In this document: one piece after another, positions 11,610 to 24,017 of the stretch
How positions within the stretch are numbered: position 1 is the first letter of the stretch
How the letters are laid out: each line of letters opens with the position of its first letter
DNA from: Polyporus tsugae
Lineage: Eukaryota; Basidiomycota; Agaricomycetes; Polyporales; Polyporaceae
DNA length: 64,000 bases
Reading direction: 5' to 3'
NCBI GenBank assembly: GCA_024305745.1
Contig: JAHRBS010000012.1
Location: 1,741,001-1,805,000 of the forward strand
Translations under genes and position numbers: made by a program
Notes under the pieces: generated by a model
Told to the model about the DNA's origin: nothing
Database searches by the model: none
Seen by the model: only the letters and a program-made list of their open reading frames with translations

Positions 11610-12231
11610 TACGCGCGAGTGTCTGCGCCATGTTCAGCCTTGTGCGATGACTTACCGGGTGCTGGCATTCGATAGCCCTGAGTAATATACGCAGGGTCAT
11701 CGCTGATACTGAACTACAACAAGGGGCAGTAAAACAATGCGACGTTGGAATTATGCGCATGGGGGTCGGAACAGGAACTACACAACACACATGTGCTGTC
11801 CGTTGTACAATGGAATCCAGTGCCCGAGAAGCGTTGAACTTGGTCGTGACCCTCAAAGCGTTTTCGGCGCGAGGTTGGTGAGATTGGTGTATAAAAGAAG
11901 TAGCCGCAATGGAAGGTCTACAATGTAAAGTTCCCTCCCGGCTGGACCGCGATATCGAGGCTAGAAATGATGACGAGGGGCTGTAGAAAGGACAGCGACA
12001 TCGACAACGGCCTGGAAAGCGGTCATACACGGCATGGTAACGGGAGCCAGTCCATGTGTAAGATCAGACTGTGGTATAGCGAGTATGCGTGCGAAAGTCA
12101 GATACTCGTTTAGGGATCCAGAGTGAATTGGCAACAACAGACATCCTGAAGCGTAGCGTACGAAAGCGTAAAGCGGCACAAATAGAGATAAAGATAATAA
12201 AAGAACTCTCTACCGACGCGATTGCAGAAGG
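11610..12231. other. Intergenic
   Basis: Lies beyond the 3' ends of the second Cyt-like gene (+) and the mucin-like gene (-). No gene or RNA recognised. Confidence 0.45.
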
Positions 12232-15200
12232 TTACCGAGAGGAAGCGGGAGGGGGCGTAATGTCAATTGACGGCGGGGGCCGCGACAGCTCTGTGTACAT
12301 CGGAGGCGCCGAATGGTCCTCGTCTGGTGGTATGGGTACAGGTTGCGTATGCATATGCGGGCCATCCGTTTGTTGAGACTCAAGCGAGTGGCGACACTGG
12401 GAGCCGGTCGGCGACACCGTATTGAGGGTCGTGCAGCTGCGCTGCCGATTGTTCACCCACTGCACGACAATCGCAATCGTTAGCTCGAGTTCAAACTTCA
12501 ACACCAAATGAGCAGTGAGATAGGAAGCAAGCACTCACACCTCCAATGGGACGCGAGTAATCCATGTCGTCCCTGAAGCTGATCACGCCCTGACTCCGCA
12601 TACCATCGCCGTTGAGCCACTTCGGGTTGAGCAATCCGTCCGGCGTGCGTGTCGATCCCTCCGTCGGCGCAGGGCTCGGCCCGTCTGGCCGGCCCGCTGT
12701 GGAGCCAAGACCAGGCCACACCGGTGCGCCAGAAGCTGTCCTCGCGTGGAGACCTAACAAGAGGGGCCTTAATCCTGGTGTACGCGCTGGAGCAGCGCCT
12801 TCGGGAATAGCGGGCTCGGAACGGAACAGGGGATGTGGCACGGAACCGAGTGTTTGAGGCTGGAGATGGGCGATCGACGCGTGCGGAGTGGCCGATGGCT
12901 CATGGGCGGATGTCCCTGCTGCAGCCGATGGGGCAAGCTCTGTGCGAGGGCTGCGAAGGCGCAAGCTACGGAGCGACCGTTCGAGAAACCCGCTCTTGCG
13001 CCGCTGGTCTGCGTCTCGGCTGACAGACTCGATGTCGCCAAGATCGCGGAGCACTGATGTCGGTGGAGCTGTCTTTGTGGGTAGTAAGCTTGAAGGCGCA
13101 GACACGGGAACGGGTCGCGGTCGCAGTAACTGCGAGCTATGCGTCGTCGACGAGGGCACGTCGCCTGAAGACGACCCTCCAATCTTGTCGTCGTTCGACG
13201 AGCCGTGTCCACCAGACGAGGACCCTATCGCACCATGGCCTTGCGTTGAGGAAGACGCGTAGTTGTCTTGGCCATACACCAATTGTTCGCTACCCATGTA
13301 GGTACCCATAGCACCCACGATCGAATGGGAACGGCTTGACATCACTTCATCAGAGTAGACCGAGCTGGGGCTCGCCGGGCGCTCTGACAGGCTGTCGTGC
13401 GCGGCACCGTCGAAATAACCAGCGGTCGTGGCGTTGGGAGACGACGCGACTCGCCCACCGAGCCACTCGGCGGGCTCCGGTCCCGTGCTGGGCTTGGAGT
13501 TGCTGACAGATGGCCGAACTTGCGACCCGGGGCTAGAACCGTTGCTCACAACGGGCACAGTGGCCTCAAAGTCCGAGCGGTTTGCGGGGTGCATGAGAAC
13601 TGCATCCTCCATCTCTTCATCCAACCCACGAGAAATCGACGCCGGGGCGAAACCGACGGCTCCGCCCCCGGAGACGTCCTGACGTTGCGTGCCCCCGTCT
13701 TCTGCCGCACCCTTACCACCACGCAGACGCGCGTAGCGCACACCTCCCGAAGTTCGCGAAACGGGACCGGCCCCGAGGAAGGCCATGTCAGCCGCATGTC
13801 CGTCCTCGTCGTCCTCTTCGTCGAGCATGACGGCGCGAGTACGTCCCGGGCCGCTCCGGAGGGCAGCGACGGCGTCTGCGTCTTGCGCGCGACGGACACG
13901 ATGACGGCGATAGGCGAACAGAGCCCAGGCGACAATGAGACCAGCTAACGCAATACAGCCCAGGATAAGACCGGCAAGGGCACCCTTGTCGCGCGCGAAG
14001 CTGTTCACACATTTTAGGTATTGCCACTATCAAGCGGTTAAAAGTATACTTACATATTGCCAGCACCGCTCGTGCCCGGCATGAGCGTCCCAGTAGGGAC
14101 GACCTCCGTGGTAGTCCTCGTGCTCGTCCGTCCGCTGTCGACAGTCATGGACGTCTTCACGACCGTCGTGAACAGAGTCGTGCGGGGTACGGGGACCTTC
14201 GTGGTAGTCGACGTGGTGGTTTGTTCTTGGAGAACCGATCCTGAGGACGTCGAAGTGGACGAGAACGAGGACGGGGACGAGGACGAGGAGTCGGTCGCGG
14301 AAGAGGAATAGCTCGTACTAGACAAGGCACCAGAGGAAGACACGCTCCCGGGTAGCGTTATCGGGTCCGAGGAGGTGGAAAATGGGTCCGCCGGTAAAGT
14401 TGTGGGAGGTGAAGACGAAGTCGACGGGAAGGTCGAAGTCGAAGTCGACATTGTTGTGGTTGCAGTTGTGGGTATCGGGATGGGTATTGAGGTCGGGTTA
14501 GAGGATGTTATCGTGATAGAGACAGTAGTCGGGAGAGTTATCCAAATGGTCGTTGTGACGGGGAGGGAGGTGACCAGGGTTGCGGTTAAGCTGGCGACGC
14601 TGTCACTGACAGATAGGATGTGCGAGCAAGACGAAGAAGAAACCTCAGTGTCTAACGATGGGCGAGAACTTGATCTTGAGTGCGACGGAGATGCAGTTCT
14701 AATTGGCGTAGTGGTATGCGAAATACTGGATGAGGACTTCGGTAGGAGCGTGAATGTACGCGTTGTAATGCGACGAGATGTGGAGGTACTCCTGGGTCTC
14801 AAAGGCGATGGCTTGGAAGACAAGCTTCTTCGGCCCGTTGTTGACGACGACCAGCTTTTTGTCGCCAAGGACGGTCTGGAGAAATTGGGGTTCTGTAAGA
14901 ATCCAGCAAAAATCGCAGATCTCGACCAAGAACTTCAAAACCCATGGAATATATGCGGTTCTCAAACAGCGCAGACGCGTTTCCACAAGGAAATCTCCAG
15001 GATGTTGCCCTCGAACGATACGCAAGTAGAGCAATGAAAGGGAGGCGGGCATGCTTGCGCCAACACTCAGAAGGAAAGTGACATACAAGGTGAGTATTCA
15101 CCTTGAGAACCCGGAGGACTCGGTCGTCCTCGTGTCCGTGTCCAATGAAGAATCTGTTTCCGATGGTGTTGTAAAGGGGATCGTCCCAGTTGGAGTCAAC

Positions 15201-15752
15201 AGTCTAGTGTCGAGCCGCGTAGTTTGGGCGGCCGTTCTATTGGAGGTCTACTCGTTTGTATCAGTAACGGTGCAGTGTGAGAAGTAGGTACTGCGGGGAA
15301 GGATACTCACCCTTACGACGCCCGAAGTCGCCGATGACTAGACGGTTTCGATCGCATAAGTCGGCATGGCAAAACCTTCGAAGCCAAGGGGCACGCACCT
15401 GGGAATGAGTTCCAGCAGTTGTCGACCCTTCTCCAGATCCGGACGTCGACGACGGGGTGATACTGACCGTATCCTCGTTGGATATGCTACCAAAGACCTG
15501 ACGAAGCCATCCTATACGCAGATTATGGGCGCTCGCGCTAGGATCGACGAATGGAGGTAAATATGAAGATGCGCCGCGGTTGAATTCCAGGGGCACAACG
15601 CGACCTTGAGCGGAAGGCATGATGCTCAGGAGAGACGCGGCCAAGACAGCTGACCGGCGAAGTGCAGGGCTGGGAAAAAATGGATCAACATGATGTGAGA
15701 AATGAAGGAAGTCAGACGCGACGGTGGGGAAGTTGGAGGATGAAATGAACAT
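12232..15752 (-). CDS. Ser/Thr-rich single-pass membrane protein, mucin-like ectodomain
   Basis: Exons on the - strand (15752-15399, 15247-15102, 14875-14054, 14000-12539, 12459-12232) join in phase to about 1003 residues. A hydrophobic signal stretch (SAVLAASLLSI) ends near 15620. Then follows a long ectodomain very rich in Ser and Thr (for example SSSSSPSSFSSTSTSS), probably heavily O-glycosylated. A single membrane span (LAGLILGCIALAGLIVAWAL) at about 13900-13970 is followed by basic YRRHRVRR, a classic stop-transfer. The roughly 540-residue cytoplasmic tail is Ser/Pro-rich and disordered. This layout resembles fungal cell-wall stress sensors of the Wsc/Mid2 type, but I see no WSC cysteine motif, so the role is only inferred. 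Uncertain points: the true start (in-frame ATG at 15752 leaves a long lead before the signal) and the last intron (GGT followed by gtgagt chosen; another donor gives a shorter tail). Confidence 0.7.
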
Positions 15753-16630
15753 GGGGGAGGGGTCGTCGGCATACGCATGACCTTATAGGAATCCAAGTGT
15801 CGTGAAGGACGAGGAGACTCACCGAATTGCAGGTTCGCAAGAGCAAAGAGCACTGCTTGGTCTCTCCTGTGGGAGGCCACAGCTTTTCGTTCTTGCAAGT
15901 GTCGAGCAGTCAAGACATTGGACCTGTGCTCAACGTCGCAGAGGGTGCCATTTGATCGAGCCCCAGCTTGACATGACGATCGAAAGGAGGTGCGAAGCTG
16001 TGTATCCTGCGTTGCGCGGGACGAGATGGTAATAGGAGTAAATAACAGGGGGGTGCGGATGGCAGGAGTCGGAAGGAGCGGCGGATCCACGAGCAGCGTC
16101 GAGGCAACCCGTCGAGGTCCAGGAGTCATTACGAACCAAACTCACAGGGTGTGGTCAAGTTGCAGGCTTGGTCTCGATCGGTTGGATAGAGTCATGGGCC
16201 AAAGATGGTGGAGTAGAGTCGTTGTCCCATGCTGAACCAGATAGGACGCGTACGGAGAGTGTGTACCGGTTTAAGGAGCAAATGTGTTAGCGAGTAGCCT
16301 TAATAACAGATACGGAAATGCCGGGACAGGAGAAGACCGTGTGCATTGTCGTCGACAGTCGGATGACGGTCGGACAAAACGGTTGAAGCTGAAGGTGGAG
16401 AGGAGCCGTCGGAATGGAGCTGAAGGTGCTGTGCCGCTTGGCGCCCGTGGAGAAGGCCGTTGGTTACTAATACTAATAGTAAATACTTATAATACTTATA
16501 GTCTCATCTCAACATCTCAACAGTGTTACCGATTCAACGACATCCTCTCTCACATTATGACAGCTCTCCGAGGCCAGAGGAGCTCCCCTGGAAGACCTGG
16601 CCCGCTCTCCCAAACCTCCCCCCGCTATCA
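15753..16630. other. Intergenic upstream of the mucin-like gene
   Basis: Probably promoter and 5' leader of the - strand membrane protein. An AT-rich patch with TACTAATACTAATAG-like sequence lies near 16460-16500. No gene seen. Confidence 0.4.
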
Positions 16631-16639
16631 GGGTCGACC

Positions 16640-17470
16640 ATCCTAACCGTTCCATGTGCGCGCCGGTTCTTCAACAACTTCTCCATCCACCATTCTCAAG
16701 TTCGGCACTGACGACCGCGAGGGCATCATGACCTTGCTCGCCCACTCCATCTTGGGGTCCTGCGTCCCCCCGTGTCGTTTCCGTTGTCACGATTCCAAGC
16801 AGAGCAACTGACGTCCCAACGTCTACCCCACGTGCACCACAACACGGTCTGCTCCTCACTCGCCAACCGGGCACGCCGCTCGTCGAGCTCTGGCCCTCGC
16901 TCAGACCCTCGCAGCGCGAGACCATCTTGCAAGTTGAACCTCTGCCACCTCCTCGTGCTCATGCGCGCGCAGCGATTCACCTATTACGGCCGTCCTGCGC
17001 GCCAGCCGTACCTCCTCTTCTCTGAGATCAGCGTAGAGGAGCATGCGTGGTGTACCTCCCGCGCAGCATGGGACGACTCACGCGTTCTCGCGCTGCACGC
17101 CTCTCCCACTAGTACTGCCCTGGGGGCGAAGCGTGTGCTCGCTCTCGAACGTGTACAGCGCGAGACCGCCGGCGCGCGGGGCTGGGACTGGGGGCGAAGC
17201 GTGTGCTCGCTCTCGAACGTGTACAGCGCGAGACCGCCGGCGCGCGGGGCTGGGACTGGCCTTGGACTGGCCTGTCCTCACACACGGAGATTTGTCTGAC
17301 CGGAACATCCTTGTCGACCCCGCCACTCTTACGATTACGGGACTCCTGGACTGGGAGACAGCGAACGTCATGCCTGCGTACTTTGAGTACCTTGCTGCAT
17401 GGCTCTGTGCCCGAGTGGAGGAGGGAACTGCCAGATATGCTCAGATCTGTTCTGCGTTGTGAGTGCGGCA
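16640..17470 (+). pseudogene. Aminoglycoside-phosphotransferase (APH)-family kinase-like gene, dead
   Basis: Homology to the APH/choline-kinase-like phosphotransferase family is spread over different frames. An early piece (KFGTDDREGI) is in one frame, then RVVSVVTIPS and GLLLTRQPGTPLVELWPSL in a second, then YLLFSEISVEEHAWC in a third. The catalytic loop VLTHGDLSDRNILVD (HGDLSDRN motif) and the metal-binding region GLLDWETANVMP follow at 17272-17385. Three or more frame changes without introns, plus a 68-bp tandem duplication at 17121-17256, rule out a working gene. Ancestral substrate unknown: this family in mushrooms is large and mostly uncharacterised. Confidence 0.8.
17121..17256 (+). 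repeat. 68-bp tandem duplication inside the phosphotransferase pseudogene
   Basis: Two adjacent copies of a 68-base unit beginning TGGGGGCGAAGCGTGTGC, at 17121-17188 and 17189-17256, with no difference noticed by eye. Since 68 is not a multiple of three, the duplication shifts the frame just before the catalytic loop. Confidence 0.95.
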
Positions 17471-18649
17471 TTGAGTGTAGGAATGCCTTGTAGGCGGAAG
17501 TTCCAGAGGCGGCAGGTGCTGATGGAGGAGAGAAAAGTTACTGGAGGACGTCGGCGGCCCGGGACGCAGTTGTCGACGTCGAGAGGTTTGCACAAGGATA
17601 TGGCGATGACTGTTATTGGACTTTCGAAACTGCTCTATAGTATGGCTTAGTACAGAAACTTCTTTATTGCCAGTAGACGTAACATACTTATCGTCTCTTA
17701 GTTGATGATCCACATGTCTAGCATGAGTCTAGCTAGGCCGCGAGCTGAGATGGGGGTTTGCCCCTCGTAAGCCACCGGAAGTGGGGCATGAATGCATGAA
17801 GCCCTTAAATCACCCCCGCCATATATCGACATCGACCCCTAGCACGGCCAACTCGAGTCTTGTAGACAGTTCAAGTGGGCGGGGGATCGACAAACTGGAA
17901 TTTGAGGCTAACCAATGGCGGAGACATTGTACACAGCAAATCTCCGAGACCCGCAAGAGGAACGGGCACAGAAAGGGGCCAGGAAGAGCACAGGCCCGGA
18001 TGGAGAGAGAGGACGGAGGAGAGCAGTGCCCAGCACACCGCCCAGACCGTAATCAAACGCATCTGCCAGTTTAGGCAAGTACGAACCTCATCGCCGCACT
18101 GCGGGGGAGGCTCGGAGTCCAATCATTCCCCTGTCACGGTCCGCTGACGCGCGGACGGTCTTGGTCGAGACTATTCGCAGTGCTCGACCAGCACGGTCAG
18201 ACTGGCCCTGGGGCCCCCAGCGCGCTGGTTATTCACGGCAAACTTCATGTCTCGTCCTGAACTCTCTTATCCTGCACTGGCAGTGGTTCGTAGCAATCGT
18301 GCTCAAGGGCCGGAGCTACGGCGGTATGACAGCCTGCGGTAAATAGTTCTAGTACCACTGACATCCGAATCAACATCAATATCGTATCATCACCAATCCA
18401 CCGCTAAATAAACCATTGTGAACATGAGGTGAGGTTTGTCACGGAAATCCGACGACGCCCACGCTGAATGCCCTACCCGTAAGACACACTGCAGAACATG
18501 CCTTCAGCTTTCACATGCGGCGGTGTAAAGTTCGAGGTTGTACTCCAAGTCCGAAAAAGCGTTTTTTCTGTCGTCGTACACAAGTCGTACATGTACAAAA
18601 CCCGGGACGTCTTCGGGTAATTAGTACCACACCTACTGCTGGCAAGAAA
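17471..18649. other. Intergenic
   Basis: No gene supported. Small open frames here lack homology I recognise and splice logic. Confidence 0.4.
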
Positions 18650-20726
18650 CTACACTCCGAGAATCGCCGCGACGTGCTCATCCCGAGGCGTCAGCCTGAT
18701 CCGGTTGGGCACAGGAGACCGCCCGGAAAGCCCGTCGTACTCCTGCAGGTCGATTGGTTCCTCGGGGAGCTCGTCCATCTGGAACGCCCAGAGCAGATGG
18801 GACACCGCCAGGAAGATCTCGCGCTCTGCGAGCGCCATCCCGGGACAGATCCTGCGGCTGGAAAATAGTGCAGAAGGGATAGTGGTGAGTTACCGTCGCA
18901 TGCGCAAAATTCGGGGATGGGCAGCTTACCCCGCTCCGAACGTCCAGTGGTCGCGTTCCATGGGATTGGCCAGGTTAGCAGACTCGGCGCAGGTGAGTTT
19001 GTCGTCGAGGTAGCGCTCCGGCTGGGATATGAATCGAGTCAGTCACCTGAAAACCGAGGGGTTCGCGCCGGGAGGACGTCACTCGTCACCTTGAATTCAT
19101 ATGGGTCCGGGTACCGCTCAGGGTTGTGATGCATATTCCACTGCGAATTTCCATCAGCCGGAGGCCTCGGCCAGAAGATCACGCCCATACCGTGTTCAAT
19201 ATAATGACGGTATTCTTTGGAATGAGGAAGCCATTATATTCGTAGTCTTCGGTGTTCATATGGGGAGTCCCGAGCCAGAACGGATTGTGGCAGCGCTCGA
19301 TTTCCTGACAGAGCCAGTTCGAGTTACAGTTACGGCCGTGTCCTGGCACGCGCCACCGGGATACCGAGAACTCACCTTGACGATGGCGTGGATGTACGGC
19401 ATCTCCGGCTCGTCGTCAGCGGTAGGAAGGCGATCCCGACCACAGACGCTATCGAGCTCGGCCCGTGCCCTCGCCTGCACCTCAGGAAGGGTCGGGATGT
19501 GGGCAGCGAACCACTGCTTCACGGAAGACGTCTGACAAACAGGGGCCGCATTATTAGGACTCGCACTCGCCGGAGGAGGAAGAAAACACTTACGGTCTCG
19601 ACGCCCCCAATCATGAACGCGCCGCAAAGGACGATGATGTCGAGGTCATCGAGCTCCTCCGCCTCCCGGTTCTGGAGAAGGTACTTCGCCATACAGTCGG
19701 GGTACGGGTCTCCGCGCTTGAGGGTCGCGTCGATGTCCCTGATCATCGCTCCGCAGATCTCCACCAGTTCGCGGCTGAGGGCCCGTCCACGCGTTGCCAT
19801 GTGGTTCGGGAACTTCTGTAACAGCGGAATGAAGTCAACGAGGTTCGCGACCGGGCCGGTGGTGTTCCTTCAAATTTATAACACAGACTCGTCAGCGCAA
19901 ACCGTAGACCGTGGCACGGTCCGAGGGAGGGAACGGCGTACATGAACTCCCGCGAGAGCCTGAGGGAGTCGGACACGAGCTTGTCGTCTATTGACTCCGT
20001 TCGGAAGCCGAAGGTGAGGGTGAGAATATTGTTCAGCGACGCGCGGCTGGCGAATCGCTGGGGGTTGATTGGGGCCGTGCCCGCCTTGCTGCGGACGTAC
20101 AGATCGTGGATCATCACCTTGGCTTCGCGCTCCAACCCCGGCATGTACCCGGCGACCGCACGGGTGGTCAAGAACATAGCTGCGAGGCGACGGTGTTTCC
20201 GCCTGGAAAAAGCGGCCCGGTGAGTGTTCGCCTTCAATGGCAGATAGTGGAGACAACGTGGCCTACCAGGTATCGTTGTACTGGGTGGCTGTTACGCCCC
20301 GACGAGCGAAGACGAGCTGCGCCTTCATGTACATGTCTTTCCGAGACGAAAAGGTGGCGCCATTGGTGATCACGAGGTCTTTGACGATGTTGGGGTCGGA
20401 GATGGCGACGAAACGCTGGTTACCGATGGTGAAGGAGAAGAGGCTGCCGTACTTCTTGGCCCATTTATCGAGTGTGAGCTCGGGGAACTTGGCCAAGTAA
20501 GTGAAGCAACCTGCGTAACGAGGTCAGATTCGCATGGCTACTATACACAACATCGCGCGTACGGACCGATAATGGGCCATCCACGCGGGCCAGGGGGAAT
20601 GCGAGCCTTGAAGCTTGACTCGCCTGACGAGCGGCGCCGGGTGAAAACCAGGAAGAGGCAGAGGGCTCCGGCCCACGCAAGGGAGGTCAGAATTGTCGCC
20701 GTGTCCCACTCTGCAGGTGCTGCCAT
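18650..20726 (-). CDS. Cytochrome P450 monooxygenase, complete
   Basis: Nine exons (20726-20567, 20510-20267, 20202-19942, 19867-19594, 19531-19376, 19304-19191, 19140-19090, 19021-18930, 18857-18650) join in phase to 519 residues. An N-terminal membrane anchor (ILTSLAWAGALCLFLVF) is followed by the proline hinge PPGPRGWPIIG. The K-helix ExxR is EIER, just after intron 5, followed by the conserved CHNPFWLGTPH. The meander holds HHNPERYPDP and the haem loop is FGAGRRICPG with Cys as iron ligand, split by intron 8. The I-helix oxygen-activation motif reads GGVETV instead of the usual A-G-x-D/E-T-T. It looks like the large basidiomycete group annotated as O-methylsterigmatocystin-oxidoreductase-like; the substrate cannot be told. 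No other biosynthetic gene stands next to it. The family is certain, the subfamily is not. Confidence 0.95.
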
Positions 20727-21650
20727 CGTTGGGAGTCTGTGGAAAGAAGAGCACTGTGTTGAGTTCTTATATGTTTCCAGGCATTAAAACATTTACCCGG
20801 CCAACGTTTATTTCATAGCACTATGGTGTTTCCCCGCAATTTCTGGTCCCGCGGCGACTCAAGCATGTGTCGGGCTCGTGTCCTCGTGAACTACTCCATG
20901 GCGTAAGTTCCGGGTATACGGCATGAGGAAGGTGAAGGCTCCGATCACGGCGGCGAACGCTGAAGATGAAATGTTTAGCATACGGGGCACCTGGCCAGGT
21001 ACTATGTCACATAGGCAACTGAGATCCGACCTGTGTCAACGTCGTGAAGTTCGACCGTAATTGATGACGCAGAACTCCTTCTGTTTTGATAAAACAGAAG
21101 GGTTAAATTGCATCCGCGGACGACGGTGAAGCACTGACAGACCTATAGATGGATGGATGGATGGACTCTTCGCATAATCACCGCGGTCACTGAAAACTCT
21201 AAGAGCGAGGTCCGGTAGCATGCGTATCCTTTAGAGAGCTACCCATTAGGCAGCGTGGAAGGGAAATCTGCTGGCGAAGAAGGAAAACGGAGTTTACATG
21301 CCAAACCTGCCAACTAGAGGCCGTTGAGCAACACGACGACACCTTTGACGCTCGTAGGAACATTCTGTGGTTTCGGACCCTTTTCTGCGGAAGAATCAGA
21401 ATAAGTAACGCAAATTCCAGTGGCCCACTGGGTAGAAGCAGCTCACAGTCGGACCTCGACCGCGAGTAAATTTTCTTGCTGTTTTTGGACGGCTCCACCC
21501 CAGTCCCGCCTGCAACTCGCATAGCCCGCTCAAACGGCAGCCGTAGCATCACAGGTTCGATAGTGCAGCATGATATGTGTACAGGCTTTCGAGCACATCC
21601 CACGGCCTATTCTTACAAGACGCAGAGCGGGTTCAAGACGTGACATGTTT
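20727..21650. other. Intergenic, P450 promoter side
   Basis: Upstream of the P450 gene and 3' of the HIT gene. Contains a short GGAT tetranucleotide run near 21148-21166. No gene seen. Confidence 0.45.
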
Positions 21651-22348
21651 CTACAACTTCGAAATGAGCTGCTCGAGGGTCTTCGCCAGCACTTCCTTCG
21701 GCTGCTCGACGCGCGGCCACCCGACGCCCAGTCCTTCAGTCTCGTTGGGCTTGGGGATGACGTGGAAATGCACGTGGAAGACGTGCTGGTGGGCGATCTT
21801 GCCGTTGTTCTGACCGGAAGAAGCATCAGTGTCATGATCACAAATGGGGTCGTCCAGTAACGCACCTGAAGGACGTTGTAGTCCACAACGCCGAGCGCTT
21901 TGGCGATCTTCTTGGCGAGGGGGAGGATCTCTGCGAGATATTCGTCGGGGACCTGGTCCATCCTGTCCGAATGGTCTGCGAAAGACGGTCAACGGATCGC
22001 ACCCGCAACCATGCCTCAGTTTGCGCACACTTGGGGATGATCAAGGTGTGCCCCTCGGAAACTGGGCCGATGTCAAGGAACGCGTAGCTAAGGCGGCGTT
22101 GAGTGTTGAGCCACGCCTACGGCAGGTATGCAGTAGGGGACTCACTTCAGGTCTGTCTCAAGGACTTTGAACGAGGGGATCTCCCCTGATAGCTGGATCA
22201 GCACTTATCGTGGCGACGGAAAGCATATTCGGATGCGCTCACCCTTGGTGATCTTGCAGAAGGGGCAGCTGTAAGCGGGTGTGAGTCCCGAAAAGCACAT
22301 CCTTGATGAGAGTCGGTTTACTTACCTGTCGCTGAGGTGGCTGGCCAT
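21651..22348 (-). CDS. HNT1-like: HINT-type histidine-triad (HIT) nucleotide hydrolase
   Basis: Six exons on the - strand (22348-22326, 22268-22243, 22203-22146, 22087-22029, 21975-21866, 21809-21651) join in phase to 144 residues, the usual HINT size. The N-terminus has CPFCKI, as in many HIT proteins. The core has AFLDIGPVSEGHTLIIPK, and the catalytic triad is HQHVFHVHFHVIPK, with the H-x-H-x-H pattern near residue 110. HINT proteins hydrolyse adenosine phosphoramidates and related nucleotides in cytosol or nucleus. The N-terminal exons are tiny (23 and 26 bases), normal for this gene in basidiomycetes. The family is certain; HNT1-like rather than another HIT branch follows from size and motif spacing. 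Confidence 0.93.
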
Positions 22349-24017
22349 GTTGCTGAGTGTCCGATGTTGTGGGCTGGGGAGAGTGCGTACGAGCGATGGG
22401 CCGGACACTGCAGTCTGGCAGACTGCGCCAGTGGACCGCTTTGTAGGAGAAAGCCGGTGCTTCTTTGATGAAAGCGCTAGCTGCCCAATATGGACCAAGG
22501 CATACTTAGAAATCGCGGCAGTACTCAACCTTAAGTACTGACAGTTCCATACGGCATCCGTAGGCATCCCGATAAGCCTCTACGCTGCGGCCTTGTACCC
22601 ATGTACAAACCTACGGTATGTCGTAACTTCCACCGTGCTGCCGGAGCCCGAGTGTCCCGACAATTGGGGTTGCTGTCATTTTGCGTTCAGGGACTACTGA
22701 TCTTGATCTGGGGCTAATAGAATATTAGACACAGAAGAGCCCGAAGGACTCTGAAGCACAAGGAGACCATGCACACGCGTACTTTAAACCCCCCTTCTGT
22801 TATCAGGGCCTCAAGACTCAAGACTCGTCGTAAGCGCACGGATGGAAGAGATGGTCACCCTTTTGACGGATCCCAGGTAACGGTAATCCAAACGTTGTGC
22901 ATGATCCATGATCCATGAAGGACGGATGGCCCTGACTCGGATCCACATTGCTTATGTCGATTCCAACGGCTGCGCTACGGCATCGTAAACAGTGGCCACG
23001 GGGCTCGCTATCGTTGGCGCAGAACATAAACCTAAAGCAGTAGAAAGCTGTGTGTAAAGCCTGAGATCTGAGAGGATGAATGCCACGACTGTCGGCCGAG
23101 TGCTCGCAAAATTTACAGAAGGGCTCGCCGGGCAGACGTAAGTGCCCGAGACGCGTAAGGCGCTAAGCCACCCGATGAGCGCTTCACTATACGTACTCCT
23201 CCTCCTCATGGAATTATGATATCCTTCTGTTCGCCAAGCGGGCACACGTGGGTTAGCCTTTGCCTTCAATTTCGACAACTCACTCGTGTTTTATGGCCAT
23301 CCAAGATCTCTTGCGACCTCATATATAGAGAGGATACGCCCAATGGACCCAGCTGGTATCTTCATCATACCGCTGACGTTCAAGGTTCTAGATCTCCGCG
23401 CTGACGCGATTCATATGTCGGTCAACGACCGGATCGATGACAGGGTGGCGGACAGTCATCCCGGCTCTCGAGCATTGGACGGGCCAATCTCGCCGGCGTA
23501 ATGATTGAGTTTGTCGGTCCCAGGCCTCGTACGGGTGGCAGATGCCCCGCATCTTCTCTCTTGCACCCTATTGCCGCAAGCCATTCTTCGTGATTTCTCT
23601 GCCCTCCCTCCATCTCTTCTCAGCCAAGACCGCAGCCCCTTATTGCTCCCGGACCTCTTGCTTCGTGATTTCTCGATTACCCGCCGTGGGACCGGCTGGC
23701 ATGTCGTGACAACCGCGGGTCCCGTTCCTCTGACATTCAATGGAGCGGCGAATTGCACCACTTTCCGACAGGATCCAGAACGGCCCTGTGATCTTTGTGG
23801 AGCAAACCTTATCAGCCGTTCCTTGAGGTCGTGATGAAGGGGACGATCTGCCAGTCGTCCTCGGCCGTGGCAGATAGGACGCTGTTCGAACCTTGGGATG
23901 TCGTGGTGAGCAGTTCGGTCCTATGTAAGTCTTTGTTCAACTCTGCGATGGCTGAGCAGCCCCTCCCCCATACTTTATCCTACCGCCTCCCCGTCCTTCG
24001 CGTCCACAGGTGCAGCC
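22349..24017. other. Intergenic, 1.7 kb
   Basis: Separates the HIT gene (-) from the seven-helix gene (+), which diverge from here, so both promoters lie in it. Open frames around 23490-23830 show no recognisable domain. No RNA or mobile element seen. Confidence 0.4.

Noticed and set aside
14375..15037. 220-codon open frame on the + strand
   Set aside because: Antisense of the Ser/Thr-rich exon of the mucin-like gene; its Val/Glu richness is what reversed Ser/Thr codons give.
14699..15088. 129-codon - strand frame that reads fairly protein-like
   Set aside because: Overlaps the mucin-like exon in another frame and would cross the intron at 15102-14875; no homology recognised.
21148..21166. 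GGAT repeat run as a possible satellite
   Set aside because: Only four to five units; an ordinary simple repeat.
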